Assembly: GCA_003132585.1 (NCBI GenBank)
Contig: PKYG01000091.1
Location: forward strand, 18,893-67,229
Length of the DNA stretch: 48,337 bases
Origin: Actinomycetota bacterium
GTDB taxonomy: Bacteria > Actinomycetota > Thermoleophilia > UBA2241
Reading direction: 5' to 3'
Shown in pieces: positions 25,807-34,128 of the stretch. The notes below the pieces were generated by a model. It was given only the letters and a program-made list of their open reading frames with translations, was not told the DNA's origin and made no database searches. Both the position numbers and the translations under genes were made by a program. The first letter of the stretch is position 1, and each line of letters opens with the position of its first letter.

Positions 25807-26871
25807 CTACCGCGGCCGCCAATCGGGTTCCTCTGCGTTGTCGATGCCCGGCACCGCGGAGAGCCCGGAGCCGTCGGCGTTCACGATGTAGAGGCGAGAG
25901 CCGTGAGACCCCATGTGAGAACTGCTCGCCATTGCCAAAGCCTTCCCGTCCGGCGTCCACGCTGGCGCGGCGTAGGGGTCCGGCGTGATGAAGTCCGAGA
26001 TGGGGTGGAGGACCGTCACCGGAGTCCCGCCCCCACGCGCGGGCACGATCTCGATGCTCTGACTCGTCTTGCTGTCGATGGCGATCCTCTTGCCGTCCGG
26101 CGAGAGTGCGAAGTCGCCGATGTTCCCGACCTTCGTCAGCTGGACGAGTCCGCTCCCGTCGTGGCCGATCGCGCAGACGTCGCTGAGCCGTAGGAAGAGG
26201 ATCTTGCCGCTCGGCGCCCAGGCGGGGAAGTGGTCGACCTGCCCACCAGGAGGTGTTCCAGGAGCCGGGTGCGTCACGCGCCTGAGACCGCTGCCGTCGG
26301 CCTTCACCGAGAAGATGGCGTGCTCCTCCAACGACAGAGCTCTCATGAAGGCGATCTTCTTGCCGTCCGGTGACCACACCGCCCAGTCGCCTCTCACCGA
26401 CCCCTTCGTCAGGCGCCTCTTGTTCGAGCCGTCGGCGTTCATGACCCACAAGGTGGCGTATATCGTGTCATCGGCCCTGGGGGCGTACACGGCGTATACG
26501 ATCCTGGTTCCGTCCGGAGACCAGGAGGGGTTGGTCTCCCAGCCGGGGGTATCTGTCAGCTGCTTGAGAGCCGTGCCGTCGGGGTTGACGACATAGATGT
26601 CACTGTTCCCGCCGTCCCCAGTTGTTACGACTTTCGCGAAGGCGATGGTGCCGGCGACGGTGGGTCTCGGCAGAGGTGTCGCGCTCTCGCTCGGCGCCAC
26701 CGAAGGCGAGGGCGAAGCGCTCGGCGAGGTCGATGCCATAGGGCTCGCGCCGCCGCAGGCGCCGAGCGCGAGCACGAGAACTGCGACAACGACGAGCGAC
26801 GAGAATGCGGCGGTCAGCGCGGTCACGCCCCACGTGGGCGCGCGTGACGCTGATCTCCCGATCCCTCTCAT
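25807..26871 (-). CDS. TolB-like PD40 beta-propeller lipoprotein (paralog 1)
   Basis: Repeated SWSPDGTRI/VWSPDGKKI/ALSPDGKRI blades and lipobox LALGACGG. Confidence 0.88.
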   Translation of the reverse strand: MRGIGRSASRAPTWGVTALTAAFSSLVVVAVLVLALGACGGASPMASTSPSASPSPSVAPSESATPLPRPTVAGTIAFAKVVTTGDGGNSDIYVVNPDGTALKQLTDTPGWETNPSWSPDGTRIVYAVYAPRADDTIYATLWVMNADGSNKRRLTKGSVRGDWAVWSPDGKKIAFMRALSLEEHAIFSVKADGSGLRRVTHPAPGTPPGGQVDHFPAWAPSGKILFLRLSDVCAIGHDGSGLVQLTKVGNIGDFALSPDGKRIAIDSKTSQSIEIVPARGGGTPVTVLHPISDFITPDPYAAPAWTPDGKALAMASSSHMGSHGSRLYIVNADGSGLSAVPGIDNAEEPDWRPR

Positions 26872-26887
26872 GGCCTTGCCCCCTCCC

Positions 26888-27937
26888 CTATCGCGGCCGC
26901 CAGGCGGGGTCGACAGCATTGTCGATGCCCGGGACCGCGGAGAGGCCGGAGCCGTCGGCGTTCACGATGTAGAGGCGAGAGCCTCCTCCGTCTGCGTGCC
27001 CGGTCCAGCTGCTGCTCGCTAAGGCCAGCGCTTGCCCGTCCGGCGTCCACGCAGGAGCGGCGTTGGGGGCATCTGGGATGAAGTCCGAAACTGGCTCCAG
27101 AAGTGCCACTGGGCTCCCGCCGCCATGGGCGGCAACCACCGCGACACGGTCACTGTTGTTGTAGTGGACGGCGATCCTCTTGCCGTCTGGCGAGAGCGCG
27201 AACTCGACGATGTTCTCGCCCTTCGTCAGCTGGACAAGTCCGCTCCCGTCGGGGTTCACCGCAAACACCTGGCCCTGCCGAAGGAGGAGGATCTTGCCGT
27301 TGGGCGCCCAGGCGGGGAACAAGTCGTTGACCGCCGCACCAGGCGTCCCCCCAGCAGGCGGGCGCGTCGCGCGCCTAAGACCGCTGCCGTCGGCGTTCAT
27401 GACGAAGATGCAGTACCCGTCTGGCAGGGGATTCACGAAAGCGATCTGCTTGCCGTCCGGCGACCACGACGGGTATATGCCTCTGACCGCACCCTTCGTC
27501 AACTGTGCCTTCCCGGAGCCGTCCGCGTTCATGATCCACACGCTCGCGTCTTCGACTCCAGACCATCCTCGAGGGTAGCCGCCGTAGACGATCCTGCGCC
27601 CGTCCGGCGACCAGGCGGGGCGCTCCTCGACGCCGGGGTCGTCGGTCAGCCGCTCGAGGCCTGTGCCGTCGGCGTTGACGACGTAGATGTCGGCGTTGCC
27701 GCCGATCCCAGGTTCTACCAATCTCGTGAACGCGATGGTACCGGCGACGGTCGGCGTGGGCAGAGGAGTCGCGCTCTGAGACGGCTCTGCCGAGGGCGAA
27801 GCCATCAGGCTCGGCGAGTTCGATGCCGTGGTGCTCGTGCCCCCGCACGACGCGAGTGCGAGCGCCGCAATCGCGACGAGCAACGACAGTGCGACGTTGA
27901 TGGCTACGCATGGTGGTGACTCTCCTAGCCTCTTCAT
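26888..27937 (-). CDS. TolB-like PD40 beta-propeller lipoprotein (paralog 2)
   Basis: PAWSPDGRRI/PSWSPDGKQI/ALSPDGKRI blades; lipobox LALASCGG. Confidence 0.88.
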   Translation of the reverse strand: MKRLGESPPCVAINVALSLLVAIAALALASCGGTSTTASNSPSLMASPSAEPSQSATPLPTPTVAGTIAFTRLVEPGIGGNADIYVVNADGTGLERLTDDPGVEERPAWSPDGRRIVYGGYPRGWSGVEDASVWIMNADGSGKAQLTKGAVRGIYPSWSPDGKQIAFVNPLPDGYCIFVMNADGSGLRRATRPPAGGTPGAAVNDLFPAWAPNGKILLLRQGQVFAVNPDGSGLVQLTKGENIVEFALSPDGKRIAVHYNNSDRVAVVAAHGGGSPVALLEPVSDFIPDAPNAAPAWTPDGQALALASSSWTGHADGGGSRLYIVNADGSGLSAVPGIDNAVDPAWRPR

Positions 27938-27984
27938 GACCCGCCCCTTCCCCTTTGGCCCCTTGGCTCCTAAGAGGTCGGTCC

Positions 27985-28018
27985 CCAGAAAGCACGAAGA
28001 CCGGCCGACGGGCCGGTC
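27985..28018 (-). terminator. terminator-like hairpin inside the TolB paralog 2 leader
   Basis: Minus strand GACCGGCC-CGTC-GGCCGGTC followed by TTCGTGCTTTCT; upstream of start codon (attenuator position). Confidence 0.6.
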
Positions 28019-28090
28019 TCACTAGTGGCTCCCCGCCGGACTGCGGTGGCCGCAGCGGTACGTCCGGCGGATCACAGCCTCCCGTGTGCA

Positions 28091-28160
28091 GTGCTGCACC
28101 TATCAGGAGTCTCGTACGACGATTGTATATCCCGACGCGGTGACGAGGTCAAGCGTACGG
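28091..28160 (-). promoter_or_regulatory. repeated promoter/5'-leader element, copy 1
   Basis: Minus strand TTGACC (28147-28152), 17 bp, TATACA (28124-28129), then TACGAGACTCCTGATAGGTGCAG. Confidence 0.7.
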
Positions 28161-28192
28161 GGATCGCGGCGATCGACCAGAGCGCGGTGAGC

Positions 28193-28525
28193 TCAGGGCT
28201 GTTCGAAGAGCAGGACTCGGATACATTCGCCCGCAGCGGGTTCCATCCTGTGGGCGTCTGCTTCACCGGCGAGGATTATGCCGGTGTCGCCCGGCCGCAA
28301 GCGGATGGCTCTCCCTCCGTCCCTGAACCGAAGGGTGGACTCACCGGCGAGCACGTGGAGGAGGTGCCCCTGCGTGCACCAGCTGTCCCTCACGTATCCT
28401 TCCGCGAACTCGATCAGATCCACCTCCTGACCGTCGCGCACGCAGGTCTTGCTGCGAAAACCCTTTTGGGGCTCGCCCTCGACCTCGTCCCAAGGCATGT
28501 TCTCCCAATCGATCATGACGTCCAT
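28193..28525 (-). CDS. cupin domain protein
   Basis: HLLHVLAGESTLRFRDGGRAIRLRPGDTGIILAGEADAHRMEP. Confidence 0.8.
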   Translation of the reverse strand: MDVMIDWENMPWDEVEGEPQKGFRSKTCVRDGQEVDLIEFAEGYVRDSWCTQGHLLHVLAGESTLRFRDGGRAIRLRPGDTGIILAGEADAHRMEPAAGECIRVLLFEQP

Positions 28526-28570
28526 GGTTCCCTCCTCGTATCCTCAGCTTCCTCTGGCAGTCCCGTCGCC

Positions 28571-28640
28571 GCGCTGCACCTGTCAGGAGTCTCGTATGGT
28601 GGCGGTGTACCCCCGTGCAGTGATGGGTTCAAGCGTTTGG
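28571..28640 (-). promoter_or_regulatory. repeated promoter/5'-leader element, copy 2 (upstream of cupin gene)
   Basis: Minus strand TTGAAC (28627-28632), 17 bp, TACACC, then ATACGAGACTCCTGACAGGTGCAG. Confidence 0.65.
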
Positions 28641-28682
28641 GGCGCGCGGTCCGCTGGCTGAACCCGCGGCCGGCCGTCGGAG

Positions 28683-28967
28683 TCAGAGCTCCTTGGTCTC
28701 CACCGTCTCGACGATCCGCGCTTGCGGCTCCACGATCACCGTCCCCTCCACCCGACTCCACACCTGGCGCATCGCGGCGAGAAGTGCCTCGGCCTCGCTC
28801 TGAGTGTCGAACTCGAGGTCGATCATGACGTAGTTGGGATCGTCGATCGATCGCAAGACCTGGTAACGACGCACGCCCGACTTTTTCCGATCGACAGGGT
28901 CGCTGTCGAAGGCCCTCTTCCAGCCGTCGAAGTTGGGGACTGAGTGTTCGATTCGCAGAATTGGCAT
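28683..28967 (-). CDS. small dimeric alpha/beta-barrel-like protein of unknown function
   Basis: MPILRIEHSVPNFDGWKRAFDSDPVDRKKSGVRRYQVLRSIDDPNYVMIDLEFDTQSEAEALLAAM. Confidence 0.7.
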   Translation of the reverse strand: MPILRIEHSVPNFDGWKRAFDSDPVDRKKSGVRRYQVLRSIDDPNYVMIDLEFDTQSEAEALLAAMRQVWSRVEGTVIVEPQARIVETVETKEL

Positions 28968-29053
28968 GTCATCTCTCCCCTGCTTGGCATCGTCGACCAG
29001 CAGGCGCTCTCAGTGGCAAGGTACGCCGCGGCAATCGCGCGGATTCGGAAGGC

Positions 29054-29096
29054 AAAGTGCGCCGAGGGCGCAGTTCACACCGCGCCCTCGGCGCAC
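29054..29096 (-). terminator. Rho-independent terminator-like hairpin
   Basis: Perfect 15-bp stem GTGCGCCGAGGGCGC-N10-GCGCCCTCGGCGCAC; minus strand continues TTTGCCTT; just 3' of the 29118-29417 gene. Confidence 0.7.
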
Positions 29097-29117
29097 TCGA
29101 TCAAGCTGTCGGCCTGG

Positions 29118-29417
29118 TCAGGCGGCCACGCGGCTTGCGTACGTGCGGGTTTCGCCATCGCGCACCCACGTCGCCACGGGTGGTGTCTCCACGCCGGCAC
29201 GCTTCATGATCGCCGCGAGCTCCGGATCCGTGCGCAGGGAGTCCCCGGCCTCGCGGGACGGGAAGCGCAGATGGACGGTCAGGTCATTGCCGTCTTCGTC
29301 GCCGCGGAAGATCTCGTGACCGGTGCAGCCATGCTTCGCGCGCAGCGGCTCGCCGTCGTCGAAGACCGACTTCCACGTGTCGTAGTCACGTACTCTCTCT
29401 CGCATGATGAGGATCAT
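29118..29417 (-). CDS. small dimeric alpha/beta-barrel-like protein, related to 28683-28967
   Basis: MILIMRERVRDYDTWKSVFDDGEPLRAKHGCTGHEIFRGDEDGNDLTVHLRFPSREAGDSL. Confidence 0.7.
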   Translation of the reverse strand: MILIMRERVRDYDTWKSVFDDGEPLRAKHGCTGHEIFRGDEDGNDLTVHLRFPSREAGDSLRTDPELAAIMKRAGVETPPVATWVRDGETRTYASRVAA

Positions 29418-29475
29418 GATCGCCTCTCGAAGGGAGCGGGGGCGCCGCTCCTGTCCAGAGTCGCACGCTTGCCCA

Positions 29476-29501
29476 CAATAGTGTGTCGTACCGCACTATT
29501 G
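29476..29501 (-). promoter_or_regulatory. operator-like inverted repeat upstream of 29417
   Basis: CAATAGTG-TGTCGTACCG-CACTATTG, perfect 8-bp arms. Confidence 0.5.
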
Positions 29502-29546
29502 CCGACCACTAACGCGTTGCGTGGCGGGGACGACTGAGGGGTTGGC

Positions 29547-29600
29547 TGGTGGACCGCGGTGGAGCCGCGCCCCCAACCTCCGCCGTGCTGACGCGGGCCT
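29547..29600 (-). pseudogene. decayed 3' half of a tRNA-Ala
   Basis: TGGTGGACCGCGGTGGAGCCGCGCCCCCAACCTCCGCCGTGC aligns base for base to the 3' half (including CCA) of tRNA-Ala at 32291-32366; roughly three quarters identical, T-arm pairing lost. Confidence 0.65.
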
Positions 29601-29645
29601 GTCGCGTCCCCGCGTGCCGAGAGCCTAACGCGCTGGCCGGAAGCC

Positions 29646-30689
29646 CTACCGCGGCCGCCAGGCGGGGTCCTCCGCGTTGTCGATGCCCGGAACCGCGGAG
29701 AGGCCGGAGCCGTCGGCGTTCACGATGTAGAGGCGAGAGCCATAGAATCCAAGGTAGTCGCTGCTCGCCACCGCCAGCGCGTGTCCATCCAGCGTCCACG
29801 CAGGAGCAGCTTTGGGGTCGTTTGGGATGAAGTCCGACACCGGGTCGAGGAGCGTCACCGGAGTGCCGCCGCCATGCGCCGGAACCACCGCGACACGGTC
29901 ACTGTTGTTGTAGTGAACGGCGATCCTCTTGCCGTCCGGCGAGAGCGCGAACCATATAATGTTCTCGCCCTTCGTCAGCTGGACAAGTCCGCTCCCGTCG
30001 GGGTTCACCGCGAACACCTGGCCAAGCCGAAGAAGGAGGATCTTGCCGTTCGGCGCCCAGGTGGGCGAGTTCTCGTCGGCCTGCGTACCAGGCGATGTCC
30101 CGGCAGCCGGGCGCGTCACGCGCTTAAGACCGCTGCCGTCGGCGTTGATCACGAAGGTGGCGAACCGTTCTGGCAGCAAGAGCCTTATGAAGGCGATCTG
30201 TTTGCCGTCGGGCGACCACGTCGGCCAGGCGCCTCTGCCCGACCCCTTGGTCAGCTTGACCTTCCCGGAGCCGTCCGCGTTCATGACCCAGACGGTCGCG
30301 TCTTCGATGTCATCGCTTCCTTCGGCAATGACGTCGTAGACGATCCTGCTCCCGTCCGGGGACCAGGAGGGGTGGTCCTCCCAGCCGGGAGCTTCGGCCA
30401 AGGCTTTGAGACCCGTGCCGTCGGCGTTGACGACGTAGATGTCGCCGTTGCCGCCCTCGCCTGGTCTTACTACTCTCTCGAACGCGATCGTGCCGGCGAC
30501 GGTCGGTGTCGGCAGGGGAGTCGCACTCGGAGACGGCTCGGCCGAGGGTGAGGTCATCGCGCTCGGCGAGGTCGATGCCGCGGTGCTCGCGCCGCCGCAC
30601 GACGCGAGCGCGAGCACCGCGATCGCGACGAGCAGCGGTAGCAGCAACGCGACCGATGCAGGTGATCTGGATCCCCACGGCGTCTTCAT
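29646..30689 (-). CDS. TolB-like PD40 beta-propeller lipoprotein (paralog 3)
   Basis: PSWSPDGSRI/PTWSPDGKQI/ALSPDGKRI blades; lipobox LALASCGG. Confidence 0.88.
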   Translation of the reverse strand: MKTPWGSRSPASVALLLPLLVAIAVLALASCGGASTAASTSPSAMTSPSAEPSPSATPLPTPTVAGTIAFERVVRPGEGGNGDIYVVNADGTGLKALAEAPGWEDHPSWSPDGSRIVYDVIAEGSDDIEDATVWVMNADGSGKVKLTKGSGRGAWPTWSPDGKQIAFIRLLLPERFATFVINADGSGLKRVTRPAAGTSPGTQADENSPTWAPNGKILLLRLGQVFAVNPDGSGLVQLTKGENIIWFALSPDGKRIAVHYNNSDRVAVVPAHGGGTPVTLLDPVSDFIPNDPKAAPAWTLDGHALAVASSDYLGFYGSRLYIVNADGSGLSAVPGIDNAEDPAWRPR

Positions 30690-30722
30690 GACTCTCCCCC
30701 TCCACTTGGCCGTTTGGCTCTT

Positions 30723-30757
30723 GAGCGGCCCGGACCCCGCCGGTGTCCGGGCCGCTC
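30723..30757 (-). terminator. GC-rich hairpin between 30797 gene and TolB paralog 3
   Basis: GAGCGGCCCGGAC-N9-GTCCGGGCCGCTC, perfect 13-bp stem. Confidence 0.55.
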
Positions 30758-30796
30758 GCGTGTGCTCGTGAAGTCAGTCTGTGATGCTCAGCGACG

Positions 30797-31375
30797 TCAA
30801 CGCACGGCGCGCATCGCCGCTTGCCGGCAGCCGCTGCCGATTGCCTCATGGTGAGGCAATCGACACCCATCGGATCCCTTCCAGCGGATCATCCCAGCGT
30901 ACGTCGCACTGCTGTCGAAGCCGGAGCTGACCCATGTGCCGCTCCCGCTCACGTGCTTCAGCGCCTTCGTCCCGGAAAGGATGACCCAGGTCCCGGTCAT
31001 CACCGTACTGTTCGCCGCCTCGCGAATGGTGAAGAACATCGTCATGTGGCCGTTCTTGCCACCAACCTTGCCCTTGAACGTAGCCGTGAGCGTGCCCCAG
31101 GCGGCGCCCCACTCCGGACCCTCCAAGGGTGGCGCGAACGTCATCTCGAAGACGTCGTACGAGCTGCCTGCGAACGTGCCCGTCCACGTGCCGTATTCGT
31201 CACCGTCGACCAACATGTCCCCGTTGTCCAGCGTCGTTATCGTGGCGCTGTTGTTGACCCACGACCAGTTGCCCGACACGTGGGTCGTGGTGCAGGGCGG
31301 CGCCGCCAGAGCGGCAGGTGCGACGGCCATGGCCAGCACCAACACGATCCCTGCGATGATCAATCTCGCTTTCAT
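30797..31375 (-). CDS. secreted protein of unknown function
   Basis: Signal peptide MKARLIIAGIVLVLAMAVAPAALAA; AGGAGGGG RBS. Confidence 0.65.
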   Translation of the reverse strand: MKARLIIAGIVLVLAMAVAPAALAAPPCTTTHVSGNWSWVNNSATITTLDNGDMLVDGDEYGTWTGTFAGSSYDVFEMTFAPPLEGPEWGAAWGTLTATFKGKVGGKNGHMTMFFTIREAANSTVMTGTWVILSGTKALKHVSGSGTWVSSGFDSSATYAGMIRWKGSDGCRLPHHEAIGSGCRQAAMRAVR

Positions 31376-31981
31376 CAGAGTCCCCTCCTCGTTACCTCGG
31401 TTTCCGTTGTCCGTGCCCGCGTCTCTCGTGCATAGGCCCTCCTTCTGCTCTCCGCCGATGTCGTGGCGACCGCGGACCATCGCTCCGACCCGCGACGCAG
31501 CCCCGTTGCCGGGCGCCGCGCTGGGCAGCGCACGGCGAGGACGTCCGCGGCGGCACGAGGCGCGCAGCCGCGGTCGTCCTCTTTGGAGGGATCAGATCAG
31601 CAGGCAGAGGCCGCCGGGAACGGCGGCGAGCAGGCCCGGGGCGCTGAGGCGCAGCCGGGCGGGAAGCGTGGCGGGACGCCGGGAGGCGTCGCCGGCGGGT
31701 ACTGCGCGGGAGACCTCGTCACGTGCGCAGGAGAAGCCGTCGGCCCGGCAGAGCGAGACGCTGAGGTCGCCGTCTTCGTCGAAGGCACAGACGAGACCGA
31801 AGAGCACGGCGAGGACGACGCAGCACAGAACGAGCGTCCACTCAAGGCGCGTGCCCGAAGCGACGCCGAGACAGCCGGTGGAATACCGAGGTGTCAACGT
31901 CGCCCTCGTTTCTCCTTCACGGCCCGACTCCTCCTCGTCGGCACCTGCTCCCCCGAGGGGTCGGTCCCCAGAAAGCACGAA

Positions 31982-32001
31982 GACCGGCCCGCGGGCCGGT
32001 C
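31982..32001 (-). terminator. terminator-like hairpin in second copy of structured leader
   Basis: Minus strand GACCGGCCC-GC-GGGCCGGTC then TTCGTGCTTTCT. Confidence 0.55.
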
Positions 32002-32073
32002 TCACCAATGGCTCCCCGCCGGATGATGGTGGCCGCGACGTGCCTCCGGCGGATCAGAGCTTCCCGTATAGAG

Positions 32074-32143
32074 CGCTGCTCGTATCAAGAGTCTCGTACT
32101 TTGATGGTCTATACCTACGCAGTGACAGCGTCAAGCATTCTCA
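32074..32143 (-). promoter_or_regulatory. repeated promoter/5'-leader element, copy 3
   Basis: Minus strand TTGACG (32129-32134), TAGACC at 17 bp or TATAGA at 15 bp, then TACGAGACTCTTGATACGAGCAG. Confidence 0.65.
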
Positions 32144-32290
32144 CTCGGTGCCGCGGCGCTAAGCCGCAGAAGACGAACGAGACGGACTCGGCGCGGGATT
32201 CGGTGCGTTGCCGCGAGGCCCGACAAGCCTCTGTCGACGCCGCCGAGCAGCATGCTGCCGCCCGCGAAACACGCTTTCCCTGCAAATGGT

Positions 32291-32366
32291 TGGTGGACCG
32301 CAGGGGAGTCGAACCCCTGACCTCCGCCGTGCAAAGGCGGCGCTCTCCCATCTGAGCTAGCGGCCC
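32291..32366 (-). tRNA. tRNA-Ala (anticodon UGC), CCA encoded
   Basis: Minus strand GGGCCGCTAGCTCAGATGGGAGAGCGCCGCCTTTGCACGGCGGAGGTCAGGGGTTCGACTCCCCTGCGGTCCACCA; full cloverleaf. Confidence 0.97.
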
Positions 32367-32794
32367 ACAGGGGCACAGTATAGCGCGGTGGGGTTTCCAT
32401 GGTCAGCATAGAGGAAAACAAGCCGGTGACGCCGCCCCGGGAAGAGGGCCGACAGGCGCATGGGCGCGGCACTGGCATTCGCGAAGCAGCCGTCGCCCGC
32501 CGGCGGCAGCGGGACGTCGACCGTACTCAACACGATAGCGCCGAAGACGGTCGCCGGGTCGCTTGGGGCGCTGTCCGGAAGTCGCGCCGAAGAGGGCCGC
32601 GACATGGCTCCCCAGACGACGGCCGGCAGGCTCGCCGAGAGTCACGAGCCGCAGCCTTTGGGCGCAACGACATCGGCAGCGACAGGCACCGCGTCGACGG
32701 GCCTCCCGCGCGAGGAGACGACCGAGACCCCGCCGAGGAACCCGGTCGCGGCGCTGACAGAGCGCAACGAACCCTGATCCGGGGAGATGACCAT

Positions 32795-32838
32795 GCACGA
32801 GGCGGGGGGGCCGCGATCGCGGCCCCCCCGCCTCGTGC
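32795..32838. terminator. perfect 44-bp GC palindrome, probable bidirectional terminator
   Basis: GCACGAGGCGGGGGGGCCGCGATCGCGGCCCCCCCGCCTCGTGC equals its reverse complement. Confidence 0.6.
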
Positions 32839-32928
32839 TGCTACACTGGCCGATTAGGAGTGACTCGCCGGCGGGCGTGAAGTCGGGCGCCACGACCGGC
32901 CGGGCGGCGGCCACTGAGCAGAGGCGAC

Positions 32929-34110
32929 ATGGGCGACGACCAGATCGGCGGACGCGGCGCTGGCGCAGCGCCCGAGCGCGGCACAGGCGCGGCACCGCCG
33001 CGCCAGCAGAAACGGCACCGCGCATTCATCATCGCCCTGCTGGTTGGCGTGCTCCTGATCGCCGTGTTCCTGCTGATCGATGCCGTCCGCCAGCATCCGC
33101 ATCTCGACCGCCCCGGCAAGCCGCCGTTGGGCTACCTGCGCAAGCCGCTCGGCGGGCGCACGTACCGTGTGAGTGCGTGGACGCTGGGCGACACACACTC
33201 ACTCCAAGTTGCGACCGCCGCCAACGCCGTCGACGAGATCGACTTCGACTGGTACCAGTCGCGGCGCGACGGCAGCGTCGCCGCGCACAACGAGAACCTC
33301 GACCTCGTCGCCGCCGCCCGCGATCACAACCTCAATATCTTCGCCACGGTGACCAACTATGCCGGCGGCAAGGCCGGCTTCGATCAGAGTGCAGCGGCGG
33401 CGATCCTCGCTTCGCCCGACAGCCGCCGCCTCCACATCGACAACCTCGTCGCCCTGGTCATCAACAAGGGCTACGACGGCATCGACCTCGACTGGGAGAG
33501 CCTCAGGGCGAGCGATCGCGAGCTCTTCGCAACGTTTGTCACCGAGCTCGCCGCGGCGCTGCACGCCAAGCATCGATTCCTCTCGATCGCCGTCTTCCCG
33601 AAGACGTCCGAGCCCGGCCCTTGGGACAATCAGATCTCCCAGGACTACGCGCGTCTTGGCGCAGCCGTCGACGAGTTCAAGATCATGACCTACAACTACA
33701 GCGGCTCGTGGAGCGCCCCCGGGCCGCAGGCGCCGGCGGCCTGGATCAACGCCGTGCTCACCTTCGCCGAGAGCAAGGTGCCGCCGGCCAAGATCAGCAT
33801 GGGCGTGCCGTTCTACGGCTACGACTGGCACAGCGGCTCTACGTCCACGTTCCTCGCCCGTGACGCCGTCGCGGCGGCGGCCAAGTACAACCTCGAAGTC
33901 GCCCGCGAGCCGGCGTCAAACGAGGCGAAGCTGAGCTTCACCGACACCGGCGGCACCAGCCACGTCGCCATCTACCAGGACGCGGCGGCGATCTCCACCA
34001 AGCTCCGCCTGCTCGCCGACAAGCACCCACACATCGCCGGCATCGCGATCTGGGTGATGAGCCAGGAGGACCCGGGGTTCTGGACGGTGATCGAGCAGAA
34101 GCTGCGCTGA
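32929..34110 (+). CDS. glycoside hydrolase family 18 protein (YaaH/chitinase-like) with N-terminal TM anchor
   Basis: YDGIDLDWESL (DxxDxDxE), KIMTYNYSGSW, MGVPFYGYDW. Confidence 0.88.
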   Translation: MGDDQIGGRGAGAAPERGTGAAPPRQQKRHRAFIIALLVGVLLIAVFLLIDAVRQHPHLDRPGKPPLGYLRKPLGGRTYRVSAWTLGDTHSLQVATAANAVDEIDFDWYQSRRDGSVAAHNENLDLVAAARDHNLNIFATVTNYAGGKAGFDQSAAAAILASPDSRRLHIDNLVALVINKGYDGIDLDWESLRASDRELFATFVTELAAALHAKHRFLSIAVFPKTSEPGPWDNQISQDYARLGAAVDEFKIMTYNYSGSWSAPGPQAPAAWINAVLTFAESKVPPAKISMGVPFYGYDWHSGSTSTFLARDAVAAAAKYNLEVAREPASNEAKLSFTDTGGTSHVAIYQDAAAISTKLRLLADKHPHIAGIAIWVMSQEDPGFWTVIEQKLR

Positions 34111-34128
34111 GGACGGCCGGCGGCCATC

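Noticed and set aside
27970-28120. TPP- or c-di-AMP-like riboswitch, suggested by GGGGAGCCA..GUGAGA
   Set aside because: The remaining conserved blocks of those classes (e.g. CUGAUCUGGAUAAU for TPP) are absent; kept only as an unclassified leader.
32399-32798. Several overlapping ORFs on both strands downstream of tRNA-Ala
   Set aside because: No frame shows recognisable domain, signal or RBS support; left unannotated.
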